From Acidobacteriota bacterium (GTDB lineage Bacteria; Acidobacteriota; Terriglobia; Acidiferrales; UBA7541), in contig QHYP01000163.1 of NCBI GenBank assembly GCA_003224195.1, positions 1 through 8,209 on the forward strand: a DNA stretch of 8,209 nucleotides, in the 5' to 3' direction. This document shows positions 1 through 7,046 of this stretch, in pieces. How positions within the stretch are numbered: the stretch's first letter is position 1; every line of letters begins with the position of its first letter. Position numbers and translations under genes: made by a program. The notes beneath the pieces were generated by a model. It made no database searches and was not told where the DNA came from. It saw only the letters and a program-made list of their open reading frames with translations.

Positions 1-495
1 CACGGAATTGTCGGCGTGGGCGCCGCCGTTGAGGATGTTCATCATCGGCACGGGGAGAAGATTCGCGGACTGGTCGGTGGAAGAGCGCGAAAGGTATTTG
101 TACAGCGGCTGATTCAGCGCCGCAGCCGCGGCCCGCGCGGCGGCCATGGAGACGGCTAGGATGGCATTCGCGCCGAGGCGGCCTTTGTTGGGCGTGCCGT
201 CGAGCGAGATCATTTTCTTGTCGAGGGCGCGCTGATCCGCGGCGTCGAGTCCGCCCACGGCTTTTGCGATTTCGTTGTTCACGTTCGCGACGGTCTTGAG
301 TACGCCTTTGCCGAGATAGCGGGGCTTGTCGGCATCGCGGAGCTCGAGCGCCTCGTGTTCGCCGGTGGAGGCGCCAGAGGGCACTGCCGCCCGGCCGAGC
401 GCGCCACCTTCGAGGACGACGTCAGCTTCGACGGTGGGATTGCCGCGCGAGTCGAGGATTTCGCGGGCGTGGACGCGGGCGATCTTTGTGGACAT
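1..495 (-). CDS. eno: Enolase, N-terminal part (C-terminus beyond window)
   Basis: Enolase interconverts 2-phosphoglycerate and phosphoenolpyruvate in glycolysis and gluconeogenesis, usually as a cytosolic Mg-dependent dimer or octamer. The 165 visible codons begin MSTKIARVHAREILDSRGNP, the classic enolase start. Residues 40-44 (SGAST) form the mobile active-site loop. Residues 156-163 (NGGAHADN) contain the conserved histidine (H160) of the substrate pocket. The family is about 420-430 residues long, so roughly 60% is missing beyond position 1. The ATG at 493-495 is supported by an AGGAG Shine-Dalgarno (505-509, read on the minus strand) with a 9-nt spacer. The gene lies 123 nt downstream of the small membrane gene on the same strand and may have its own promoter. 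The frame is intact and the identity is certain. Confidence 0.98.
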   Translation of the reverse strand, partial: MSTKIARVHAREILDSRGNPTVEADVVLEGGALGRAAVPSGASTGEHEALELRDADKPRYLGKGVLKTVANVNNEIAKAVGGLDAADQRALDKKMISLDGTPNKGRLGANAILAVSMAAARAAAAALNQPLYKYLSRSSTDQSANLLPVPMMNILNGGAHADNSV

Positions 496-528
496 GCGCG
501 TGGTCTCCTGAATGGAAACGAATCAGAA

Positions 529-540
529 ATTTTACCGGAA
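529..540 (-). promoter_or_regulatory. Candidate eno promoter -10 / shared TTCCGGTAAA(A/C)T motif
   Basis: On the minus strand this reads TTCCGGTAAAAT. Its last six bases (TAAAAT) are a good -10 hexamer about 34 nt upstream of the eno start, which would give a short leader containing the AGGAG site. No convincing -35 element is seen 16-18 nt upstream, so the promoter call is weak. Eleven of the twelve bases recur on the same strand upstream of glgC (2182-2193), which could instead mark a regulator site. Confidence 0.35.
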
Positions 541-618
541 GCGCAGCAGGTAGAGGAAGCGCAACAGACGGGAGAGGACCGTGCTAGCTGTCAGTAATCC
601 GCCTTAAGTGCTCAACAA

Positions 619-810
619 TCAGCGGTTCAAGGCGTGCTCGGCAACGACCCAGACGAGACCGACGAGAAAGCCGGCCAGCGCAACATACAGCATGGTCCTC
701 AACCGCCAGCGGTCCCTTTTCCCCCTCTTGTGCCGCCGAAAGAAGTAACCGAGGTACCAGGCCACCGGCACAAGCGTGCAATATGCGATCTTCTCAAGCT
801 CCTGGAGCAT
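619..810 (-). CDS. Small two-helix membrane protein downstream of glgC
   Basis: This 63-residue protein is not a family I recognise. It has two hydrophobic stretches, roughly residues 9-24 (YCTLVPVAWYLGYFF) and 39-58 (TMLYVALAGFLVGLVWVVAE). They are joined by a strongly basic linker (residues 25-38, eight Arg/Lys and one His). The positive-inside rule puts the linker in the cytoplasm and both ends outside, a helical hairpin. The start chosen is the ATG at 808-810, 7 nt after the glgC stop codon. The frame is open further upstream, but that extension lies inside glgC and is low-complexity Ser/Ala/Pro. No clear Shine-Dalgarno is seen, so translation is probably coupled to glgC. The coherent membrane topology and tight spacing argue for a real gene. 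Its function is unknown. Confidence 0.6.
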   Translation of the reverse strand: MLQELEKIAYCTLVPVAWYLGYFFRRHKRGKRDRWRLRTMLYVALAGFLVGLVWVVAEHALNR

Positions 811-817
811 GGACGCG

Positions 818-2056
<1,239 letters not shown>

Positions 2057-2182
2057 GGGTGGCCCCCCGGAGCACGCGACGGTGGAAGCCGCTCATTCTA
2101 CCAGCAAGTGCAGCCCCGAGGCACAATCGGCAAGGCGATGCGGCCTCCTGGCAGGCGTCCGGCGACGGGGCCCGTCGGAGTA

Positions 2183-2219
2183 GTTTACCGGAATGCAAAT
2201 TGCTGGCCCTTCGGTAAAC
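2183..2219. repeat. Inverted repeat GTTTACCG ... CGGTAAAC upstream of glgC
   Basis: GTTTACCG (2183-2190) and its perfect reverse complement CGGTAAAC (2212-2219) flank 21 nt, with half-site centres 29 bp apart, close to three helical turns. The right arm continues as CGGTAAACCG, itself a small palindrome with CGGT and ACCG ends. The left arm, read on the minus strand, is the TTCCGGTAAACT motif shared with the eno upstream region. The repeat lies 127 nt or more before the glgC start and would suit either a two-site operator or a stem-loop. Which regulator, if any, binds here is not visible. Confidence 0.45.
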
Positions 2220-2249
2220 CGCGCATCCGGCGCCTGGCAGAAAGACTTC

Positions 2250-2303
2250 TTGACTTCCCGCCCCGGCATTGATTAGAAGATGCCAGCAACCTCATGTGAT
2301 AAT
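2250..2303 (+). promoter_or_regulatory. Candidate rpsU promoter(s), including extended -10 TGTGATAAT
   Basis: TGTGATAAT at 2295-2303 matches an extended -10 (TGn plus GATAAT, five of six bases) and needs no strong -35. Transcription would begin near 2310 and give a leader of about 56 nt before the rpsU start. A second possibility is TTGACT (2250-2255) with TAGAAG (2274-2279) after 18 nt, which has a better -35 and a weaker -10. The rest of the 309-nt glgC-rpsU gap holds the inverted repeat and leader hairpins listed separately, and no further gene. Confidence 0.45.
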
Positions 2304-2333
2304 TGAGTGGGCGGTGGTCCTCGACCGCATAGG

Positions 2334-2352
2334 CCAATCCGAGTCGGATTGG
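2334..2352 (+). promoter_or_regulatory. Leader hairpin overlapping the rpsU ribosome binding site
   Basis: CCAATCCGA-G-TCGGATTGG is a perfect 9-bp inverted repeat. As RNA it would fold as a 7-bp stem with a GAGTC loop. The last two bases of the 3' arm are the first two G residues of the GGGGGTG Shine-Dalgarno, so folding would partly hide the site. A second weaker stem (2314-2328, around GGTC-CTC-GACC) lies just upstream. This suggests translational control of bS21, or a DNA operator. The structure is visible and the role is inferred. Confidence 0.5.
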
Positions 2353-2357
2353 GGGTG
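2351..2357 (+). promoter_or_regulatory. Shine-Dalgarno supporting a TTG start for rpsU
   Basis: GGGGGTG pairs with the 16S rRNA tail like GGAGGTG, with one G-U wobble. It sits 8 nt before the TTG at 2366. The alternative ATG at 2378 would lie 20 nt from this site and has only a weak AGAAG upstream, so this site decides the start. Confidence 0.65.
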
Positions 2358-2365
2358 AACACAAA

Positions 2366-2563
2366 TTGGCAGAAGTCATGATCCAGGAGGGCGAAAGCCT
2401 GGAGAATGCCCTGCGCCGCTTTAAGCGCAAGGTGCAGCAGGAAGACATCATCAAGGAAATCAAGAAGCATAGTTTCTACATGAAGCCCGGCGAAAAGCGT
2501 CGGGCCAAAGAAGCGCTTTCGCGGAAACGGCTGCGCAAGAAGCAGCGGCGCGAGCAGGATTAG
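2366..2563 (+). CDS. rpsU: 30S ribosomal protein bS21
   Basis: bS21 is a small basic protein of the 30S platform near the anti-Shine-Dalgarno end of 16S rRNA, where it helps translation initiation. The 65-residue product is rich in Lys/Arg and has the family signature ESLENALRRFKRKVQQ (residues 10-25), then KKHSFYMKPGEKRR and a very basic tail ending in RREQD. The start chosen is TTG at 2366, giving MAEVMIQEGES. It is supported by a GGGGGTG site 8 nt upstream and by the MAEV-type N-terminus of related proteins (from memory). An ATG start at 2378 would remove four residues. The gene has its own promoter region and is followed by a hairpin across the stop codon. The preceding leader hairpin suggests control at translation, in keeping with autoregulation known for many ribosomal proteins. 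Confidence 0.95.
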   Translation: MAEVMIQEGESLENALRRFKRKVQQEDIIKEIKKHSFYMKPGEKRRAKEALSRKRLRKKQRREQD

Positions 2564-2574
2564 GTTCCTGCTCG
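2551..2574 (+). terminator. Hairpin spanning the rpsU stop codon
   Basis: CGAGCAGGA (2551-2559) and TCCTGCTCG (2566-2574) form a perfect 9-bp stem with a 6-nt loop that contains most of the TAG stop (2561-2563). No T-run follows, so it is not a standard intrinsic terminator. It may stabilise the 3' end or weaken read-through into the next gene. The 5' arm encodes the last residues, which limits the chance that it is a free-standing element. The rest of the 234-nt gap up to 2797 holds only a small GACCGC-TCT-GCGGTC hairpin (2629-2643). Confidence 0.4.
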
Positions 2575-2797
2575 AGCTGCAGTTCGGTGCCGCCATTCCG
2601 CGATTCAGGCCCCCATCAGGCGGAGGTTGACCGCTCTGCGGTCACACTTAGGTTGTTGGGTTTCTGTCGCAGCTTCGCGCTCGCAGGAACGTGGGACCCG
2701 TGCCCGGCCCTCCCGGTCGATCGGTTCTCCCTCGCCATCCAGCATTGTGCGCGGGGTGTGCGCCTTCCATGCCGGACCCGGGGCAAGGGAGCCATCG

Positions 2798-3100
2798 ATG
2801 GAATACCACGATAAGGTCCTGAAGTGCGCGGAATGCGGCGCCGAGTTCGTTTTTACTGCCGGCGAACAGATGTTTTTCGCCGATAAAGGCTTTAAGAACG
2901 AGCCGAAGCGCTGCAAGAGTTGCAAGGCGAAGCGGGCGGAAGGTGGCGGAGGCCAGGCGCCGGCTCGCGCGGAAACGAAAACCACCTGCTCGCAGTGCGG
3001 CAAAGAGACGACCGTCCCCTTTCGGCCAACGCAAGGGAGGCCGGTCTTCTGCCGCGAATGCTTCCAGCAGCGGCGGGCCATGGGCGCGCAGACCAGCTGA
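2798..3100 (+). CDS. Double zinc-ribbon protein
   Basis: This 100-residue basic protein has two four-cysteine metal sites. The first half resembles the 'probable zinc-ribbon' family: MEYHDKVLKCAECGAEFVFT, then QMFFADKGFKNEPKRCKSCK, with Cys at 10, 13, 39 and 42. A Gly/Ala-rich linker (about residues 48-60) leads to a second ribbon, TCSQCGKETTVPFRPTQG..VFCREC, with Cys at 64, 67, 85 and 88. The molecular role of this group is not established. Nucleic-acid or ribosome-associated binding is the usual guess for small zinc ribbons. The ATG at 2798 has an AAGGGAG site (2785-2791) 6 nt upstream. The frame is open further back to 2627, but that extension is low-quality and lacks a site. It follows rpsU by 234 nt and may share translation-related control. 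Confidence 0.88.
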   Translation: MEYHDKVLKCAECGAEFVFTAGEQMFFADKGFKNEPKRCKSCKAKRAEGGGGQAPARAETKTTCSQCGKETTVPFRPTQGRPVFCRECFQQRRAMGAQTS

Positions 3101-3240
3101 AGCTGAGGGTGGGAGCCCTCCGCACAGTTGCGTTGCGCGCCGCCCGGAGGACCCTTTATCTGCGAACCCAGAGGCGTTTCCTCATTCTCTTCCTTCCGCA
3201 TGTGAAGCGCGTGCCCCGCGTGTAATTTTCGCGTCGCGGG

Positions 3241-3251
3241 CGTATCATACG
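3241..3251 (+). promoter_or_regulatory. Candidate -10 / small palindrome before the ligase cluster
   Basis: CGTAT-C-ATACG is an 11-nt palindrome. It contains TATCAT (3243-3248), which matches TATAAT at five of six positions and lies 44 nt before the ATG at 3293. No clear -35 is visible. A CCCGCG...CGCGGG repeat (3215-3220 with 3235-3240) lies just upstream. Together these could be the promoter and operator of the ligase cluster, but support is thin. Confidence 0.25.
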
Positions 3252-3292
3252 GACGACAATCCCCGCAGACTGGGACACGGAGGGCCAGCTCC

Positions 3293-4432
3293 ATGGCTCA
3301 CCGCTTTACCATCGGAGTTGAAGAAGAATTTCAAATTATTGACCCGGCCACATGTGAACTGCGGTCACATGTGAGCGAGCTGGTGGCGGCCGCTTCTCCG
3401 AGCATCGAAGAGCAGGTGAAGCACGAATTGCATCAGTCGATCGTGGAGATGGGCACCAAGATCTGCGAGAACGTGCCGGAATTGCGGATCGAGATGCACC
3501 GGACGCGCAGCGAACTGGTGGCCGCCGCCGAACGCGTGGGACTGCAAGTGGCCGCCGCGGGAACCCACCCGTTCTCGAGCTGGATCGATCAGGTGATTTC
3601 GCCCGGCGACCGTTACAAGAACATCGTGGAGGAGTTGCAACAACTGGCGCGCTCGCTGTTGATTTTCGGCATGCACGTTCACGTGGCCATGCCGGACGGG
3701 CAGACGACTATCGACTTGATGAACGCCGTGCGGTATTTCCTCCCGCACCTGCTGGCCCTCTCGACGAGTTCGCCCTTCTGGATGGGCCGCAACACGGGGC
3801 TGAAATCCTTTCGCACCACGGTTTTCCGCCGGTTCCCGCGCACGGGGGTACCGGACTACTTCGGCTCATGGGGTGAATACGAAAATTACATCAACCTGTT
3901 GATCCGGCTCAATTGCATCGACAACGCGAAGAAAATCTGGTGGGACGTGAGGCCTCATCCGAGCTTCGGGACGCTCGAGTTCCGCATGTGCGACGTGACC
4001 ACCCGCGTCGAAGAAGCCGTGACGATTGCAGCGCTCACACAAGCCATTGTCGTGAAGCTTCACCGGCTCTATGAGCGCAACATGGGTTTCCGCTTGTACC
4101 GCCGCACCCTGATCGAGGAAAACAAGTGGCGCGCGGCGCGCTATGGTATCGACGGCAAACTGATCGATTTCGGCAAGCAGACGGAAGTGCCGATGCGTGA
4201 TCTGGCCCTCGAACTTCTCGAGTTTGTGGACGATGTCCTGGACGATCTGGGAAGCCGCAGCGCCGTGGAATACGTTCACACCATTCTGCGCGAAGGGACC
4301 AGCGCGGATCGCCAGCTCCGCGTGTACGAAAGCACAAGGGACCTGAAGGCCGTGGTGCGCCACCTGGTGCAAGAAACCCGCGCGGGCGAGACTTCGTCGC
4401 AACGCGCAACCTCGGCCCGCGCCGTGAATTGA
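3293..4432 (+). CDS. GCS2/YbdK-family carboxylate-amine ligase
   Basis: This family (glutamate-cysteine ligase type 2) joins a carboxylate to an amine using ATP. Characterised members include weak gamma-glutamylcysteine ligases and EgtA-type enzymes. The 379-residue product starts MAHRFTIGVEEEFQIIDP. GVEEEF (8-13) supplies acidic metal/ATP ligands. GTHPF (90-94), FGMHVHV (125-131), WWDVRPHPSFGTLEFRMCD (216-234) and NKWRAARYGIDG (277-288) are typical family blocks, and the length fits YbdK (about 370). The ATG at 3293 has a strong GGAGGG site (3279-3284) 8 nt upstream. The final 20 residues or so are Ser/Ala/Arg-rich and probably disordered. The gene lies 48 nt before an ATP-grasp gene and leads a run of three ligases, which implies a multistep amide-forming pathway. 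The substrate is unknown; a glutamate-type donor is possible. Confidence 0.93.
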   Translation: MAHRFTIGVEEEFQIIDPATCELRSHVSELVAAASPSIEEQVKHELHQSIVEMGTKICENVPELRIEMHRTRSELVAAAERVGLQVAAAGTHPFSSWIDQVISPGDRYKNIVEELQQLARSLLIFGMHVHVAMPDGQTTIDLMNAVRYFLPHLLALSTSSPFWMGRNTGLKSFRTTVFRRFPRTGVPDYFGSWGEYENYINLLIRLNCIDNAKKIWWDVRPHPSFGTLEFRMCDVTTRVEEAVTIAALTQAIVVKLHRLYERNMGFRLYRRTLIEENKWRAARYGIDGKLIDFGKQTEVPMRDLALELLEFVDDVLDDLGSRSAVEYVHTILREGTSADRQLRVYESTRDLKAVVRHLVQETRAGETSSQRATSARAVN

Positions 4433-4480
4433 CGCCCCGGCAGATCACACGGCTGCGGAGTCCTTTTTCGGAGCAAGAAC

Positions 4481-5479
4481 ATGACGAAGATCGGACTGTT
4501 GTGTGGGCGAGAATTCAGTTTTCCCCCGGCATTCCTCGAGCGCGTGAATGCGCTGGGCAAGAGAGACGGCATCAGTGCGGAGTTCGTGAAGCTGGGCGGC
4601 ACGAAGATGGGCGAACCTGCGCGCTACCGCGTCATCGTGGATCGGCTCTCGCACGAGGTGGACTATTACCGAGGCTACCTGAAGCACGCGGTGCTCGAAG
4701 GAACCTACGTCATCAACAATCCGTTCTGGTGGACCGCGGACGACAAGTATTTCAATTATTCCGTGGCCGCGAAACTCGGCGTCGCGGTCCCCAAGACCGT
4801 CCTGCTCCCGCAAAAAGGCTACCCGAGCAACGTGGACATCACCTCCGAATCGCTGCGCAACCTCGACTACCCCATCGATTGGGACTCGCTGCTCGACTAT
4901 GTGGGCCGCCCCGCCATCCTGAAGCCGTTTTCCGGCGGCGGATGGAAGCACGTCTATAAGGTGAGGAATCGCGAGGAGCTGATTGCTGCGTACGATCAGA
5001 CGAGTCCGTACTGCATGACGCTGCAGGAGTTCATCGATTTCGATCGCTACGTGCGCTGCTTCACGTTCGGCAAGACGGACATCACGCCGGTTCATTATGA
5101 CCCCAAGGAACGCCGCTACATCGTGGATCACAAATATCTTTCGGCTGAGCTGGGCGCACGGATCTCGCGCGACGCGCAAACGATCAACCTCGCGCTCGGC
5201 TACGAAATGAACACCATCGAATTTGCCGTGAAGGACGATGTGCCCTACGCCATCGATTTCTTGAATCCCGCGCCGGATTTCGAGCGCGACCGCATCACCC
5301 CGTTCTATTTCGATCTTGTCGTGGACCGCATGTCCAAGCTGGTGATTGACCGCGCGCTCCACGGCAACGTTGCGAATACCTGGCCGCGCTGGGAGGAGAT
5401 GCTTGGCATTGGCGCGGCCGCAGGCTTCACGGCGGCGCCGAAAATCGCGGTGGCGGGAAAGTCGGGAGCGAAGGCGTGA
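4481..5479 (+). CDS. ATP-grasp ligase, single domain, unknown substrate
   Basis: This 332-residue protein has the ATP-grasp layout: a pre-domain, then an ATP-binding core that activates a carboxylate as acyl-phosphate for attack by an amine or similar nucleophile. INNPFWWTADDKYFNYSVAA (78-97) and GVAVPKT resemble the pre-grasp/N-domain junction. PAILKPFSGGGW (144-155) gives the ATP lysine (K148) and the glycine-rich loop. LQEFIDFD (181-188) gives the adenine-side glutamate. TIEFAV (E247) and AIDFLNPAPDF (D259, N262) supply the Mg-binding residues. The active site therefore looks complete. The tail after about residue 310 is Ala/Gly/Lys-rich. The ATG at 4481 has GGAG (4470-4473) 7 nt upstream. 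The stop overlaps the next start by 4 nt, implying coupled translation and related function. It is not close enough to GshB, Ddl or RimK for me to name it. Confidence 0.9.
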   Translation: MTKIGLLCGREFSFPPAFLERVNALGKRDGISAEFVKLGGTKMGEPARYRVIVDRLSHEVDYYRGYLKHAVLEGTYVINNPFWWTADDKYFNYSVAAKLGVAVPKTVLLPQKGYPSNVDITSESLRNLDYPIDWDSLLDYVGRPAILKPFSGGGWKHVYKVRNREELIAAYDQTSPYCMTLQEFIDFDRYVRCFTFGKTDITPVHYDPKERRYIVDHKYLSAELGARISRDAQTINLALGYEMNTIEFAVKDDVPYAIDFLNPAPDFERDRITPFYFDLVVDRMSKLVIDRALHGNVANTWPRWEEMLGIGAAAGFTAAPKIAVAGKSGAKA

Positions 5480-6882
5480 CGCACAGCGCAGGCGCTTCTC
5501 CCACGCCGATGGCCGGTGATCCGGCGGATTTCTGGCACAGCCTGCTCCGGCCGGAATTCGACCGCGCGCCGGATTTCGCCGGGAAATTCTTCGCGCGGCT
5601 GCGGGACGCCAAGCTCGTGTTCGGCGGCCGCGTTCACTGCCCTTTCCTGCGCCCGTTTTTCCTCACCGAAGAAGATGAGACGCGCGTGCGCGTCGTCGCG
5701 GAGACGATCGCGGCGCTCGGCGAGCGCGTGGTCGTGGCCGCGCTCGAAAATCGCGCACTCTTCGAGCAGCTCCATCTGCGGCCTGAAGAAGAAAGGCTGG
5801 CGCGAATTCCTGTGGGTTATGCGCGGGCGAGCACGGCGTCGCGGCTCGATGCCTTTTTGCTCCCCGATTCGCTGAAATTCGCAGAATACAACGGCGAATC
5901 GCCCGCCGGCCCGGGCTATGCCGAGATGCTGGCCGAGATTTTCAGCAACCTGCCCGTGATGGAGCGCTTCCGCGAACGCTATGAAGCGCGGATGTACGGG
6001 CTGAGCGCGAAGCTCCTCGAGGCCCTGTTGGCCAGCTACACCGATTGGGGCGGGACGCGGACGGCTCCGCAAATCGTCATTACCGACTGGCGCGAAGTCC
6101 CCACCTGGAGCGAATTCGAGATTTTGCAGGCGCGCTTTGCAAAACTGGGCGTGCCGGCGGTTATCGCGGACCCGCGCGATTTGGTCTTCGACGGGAAAGT
6201 GCTGACGGCGCACGGCAAAAAGATTGACCTCGTCTACCGTCGCGTGCTGATCAACGACATCGTGGCGCGTCCCGCCGACTGCGAAGCGCTGGTGCAAGCC
6301 TACGCGGCAAACGCCGTCTGCGTCGCCAATACTTTCCGCTGCAAAATCCCTCACGTGAAGGCCTTCTTCGCCCTGCTCACCGACGAGCGAAATGCCGCGC
6401 TGTTCTCCGCACCGGAGCAGGAGATCATCCGCCGGCACATTCCATGGACACGCGTGGTGCAGGACACGAAGACGCAGCACCATGGTGACACCGTCGAGCT
6501 GCTGGCGTTCCTCCGCAAGAATCGCGCCAACCTGGTGCTCAAGCCGAGCGACGAATACGGCGGCTCGGGCGTGACGCTCGGCTGGGAAGCGAACGAAAGC
6601 CACTGGCACGCGGCGATCGAGAAGGCGCTGTCGAGCAAACAAGCAGCCTGGATTGTCCAAGAGCGCATTCCCGTCCGCCGCGAACTCTTTCCAGTGATCA
6701 CGGCGGACAACAAGCTGGAATTTCGCGACATGCTCGTGGATTTCGCGCCCTACATTTTCCGGGGCAAGGTGGCGGGCTTTTTGACGCGTCTCAGCGCCAC
6801 GGGCCTCGCCAATGTAACCTCCGGCGGCGGCCAGGTCCCCTCCTTCCGCGTGCGGCTTCGCGGCGCTGAAGCTGGTGCCTGA
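5476..6882 (+). CDS. Circularly permuted type 2 ATP-grasp ligase
   Basis: This 468-residue protein resembles the circularly permuted ATP-grasp family, distantly related to glutathionylspermidine synthase, which form amide bonds with ATP. FAEYNGESPAGPGYAEM (136-151) is the permuted acidic metal-site block now near the N-terminus. LVYRRVLINDIV (252-263) and NTFRCKIPHVKAFFALL (285-301) are family-type. VLKPSDEYGGSGVTLGWE (354-371) holds the ATP lysine (K356) and glycine-rich loop. WIVQERIPV (392-400) holds the hinge glutamate (E397), and VDFAPYIF (421-428) follows near the end. The GTG at 5476 is chosen because GGGAG (5464-5468) lies 7 nt upstream and GTGA overlaps the previous stop. An ATG at 5509 is possible but less supported. 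There is no N-terminal amidase domain as in E. coli GspS. A terminator-like hairpin follows. Confidence 0.9.
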   Translation: MTHSAGASPTPMAGDPADFWHSLLRPEFDRAPDFAGKFFARLRDAKLVFGGRVHCPFLRPFFLTEEDETRVRVVAETIAALGERVVVAALENRALFEQLHLRPEEERLARIPVGYARASTASRLDAFLLPDSLKFAEYNGESPAGPGYAEMLAEIFSNLPVMERFRERYEARMYGLSAKLLEALLASYTDWGGTRTAPQIVITDWREVPTWSEFEILQARFAKLGVPAVIADPRDLVFDGKVLTAHGKKIDLVYRRVLINDIVARPADCEALVQAYAANAVCVANTFRCKIPHVKAFFALLTDERNAALFSAPEQEIIRRHIPWTRVVQDTKTQHHGDTVELLAFLRKNRANLVLKPSDEYGGSGVTLGWEANESHWHAAIEKALSSKQAAWIVQERIPVRRELFPVITADNKLEFRDMLVDFAPYIFRGKVAGFLTRLSATGLANVTSGGGQVPSFRVRLRGAEAGA

Positions 6883-6929
6883 CGAAACAGCGGAAGTGAA
6901 GGATCCAAAGCAGGCGGGGTTTTCTGTAG

Positions 6930-6955
6930 CCGCCCTCTCGAGAGGGTGGGTTTTG
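6930..6955 (+). terminator. Intrinsic terminator candidate after the ligase genes
   Basis: CCGCCCTC (6930-6937) pairs with GAGGGTGG (6942-6949), with one G-U, around a 4-nt TCGA loop. GTTTTG follows at once. The centre (6933-6946) is a 14-nt perfect palindrome. This GC-rich stem plus a short T-run would end the three-ligase transcript 48 nt after its last stop codon. The T-run is short, so read-through into the aminopeptidase gene is possible. The sequence could also be a dispersed genomic palindrome. Confidence 0.6.
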
Positions 6956-7034
6956 ATGTTCCGCTGTTCGCGATTTCAGCTCCGCGAGAACACATGGGGT
7001 CACAGCGGATCCCACAAAGGACCACAGGATACAG

Positions 7035-7040
7035 TAAAAT
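7035..7040 (+). promoter_or_regulatory. Candidate -10 directly before the aminopeptidase start
   Basis: TAAAAT matches the -10 consensus at five of six positions and ends 6 nt before the ATG at 7047. Transcription would then begin at or next to the start codon. No Shine-Dalgarno lies at a normal distance; the nearest, AGGA (7026-7029), is 17 nt away. No good -35 is present. Leaderless expression is a consistent reading, but unproven. Confidence 0.3.
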
Positions 7041-7046
7041 AATTCC

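Noticed and set aside
2627..2797. N-terminal extension of the zinc-ribbon frame upstream of 2798.
   Set aside because: The extension lacks family resemblance, while the start at 2798 has a good AAGGGAG site and the expected MEYHDK beginning.
2564..2797. Possible tRNA or riboswitch in the gap after rpsU.
   Set aside because: No cloverleaf, T-arm or known aptamer core could be traced; only one 6-bp hairpin (2629-2643).
3105..3132. Short GAGGG...CCCTC and CGCA...TGCG stems after the zinc-ribbon gene as a terminator.
   Set aside because: Stems of only 4-5 bp and no T-run; too weak to annotate.
4445..5362. A 305-codon minus-strand frame opposite the ATP-grasp gene.
   Set aside because: Shadow of a well-supported gene; the composition is typical of antisense translation.
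5305..6660. A 451-codon open frame on the minus strand, opposite the circularly permuted ATP-grasp gene.
   Set aside because: Its translation is His/Arg/Ala-rich with no recognisable motif, and it mirrors a clear enzyme. GC-rich codon use creates such antisense frames.
6835..6882. Possible frameshift near the end of the circularly permuted ATP-grasp gene, because its last dozen residues look like filler.
   Set aside because: Other frames also stop quickly, and family members end shortly after the GGGQVP-like segment, so no disruption is needed.
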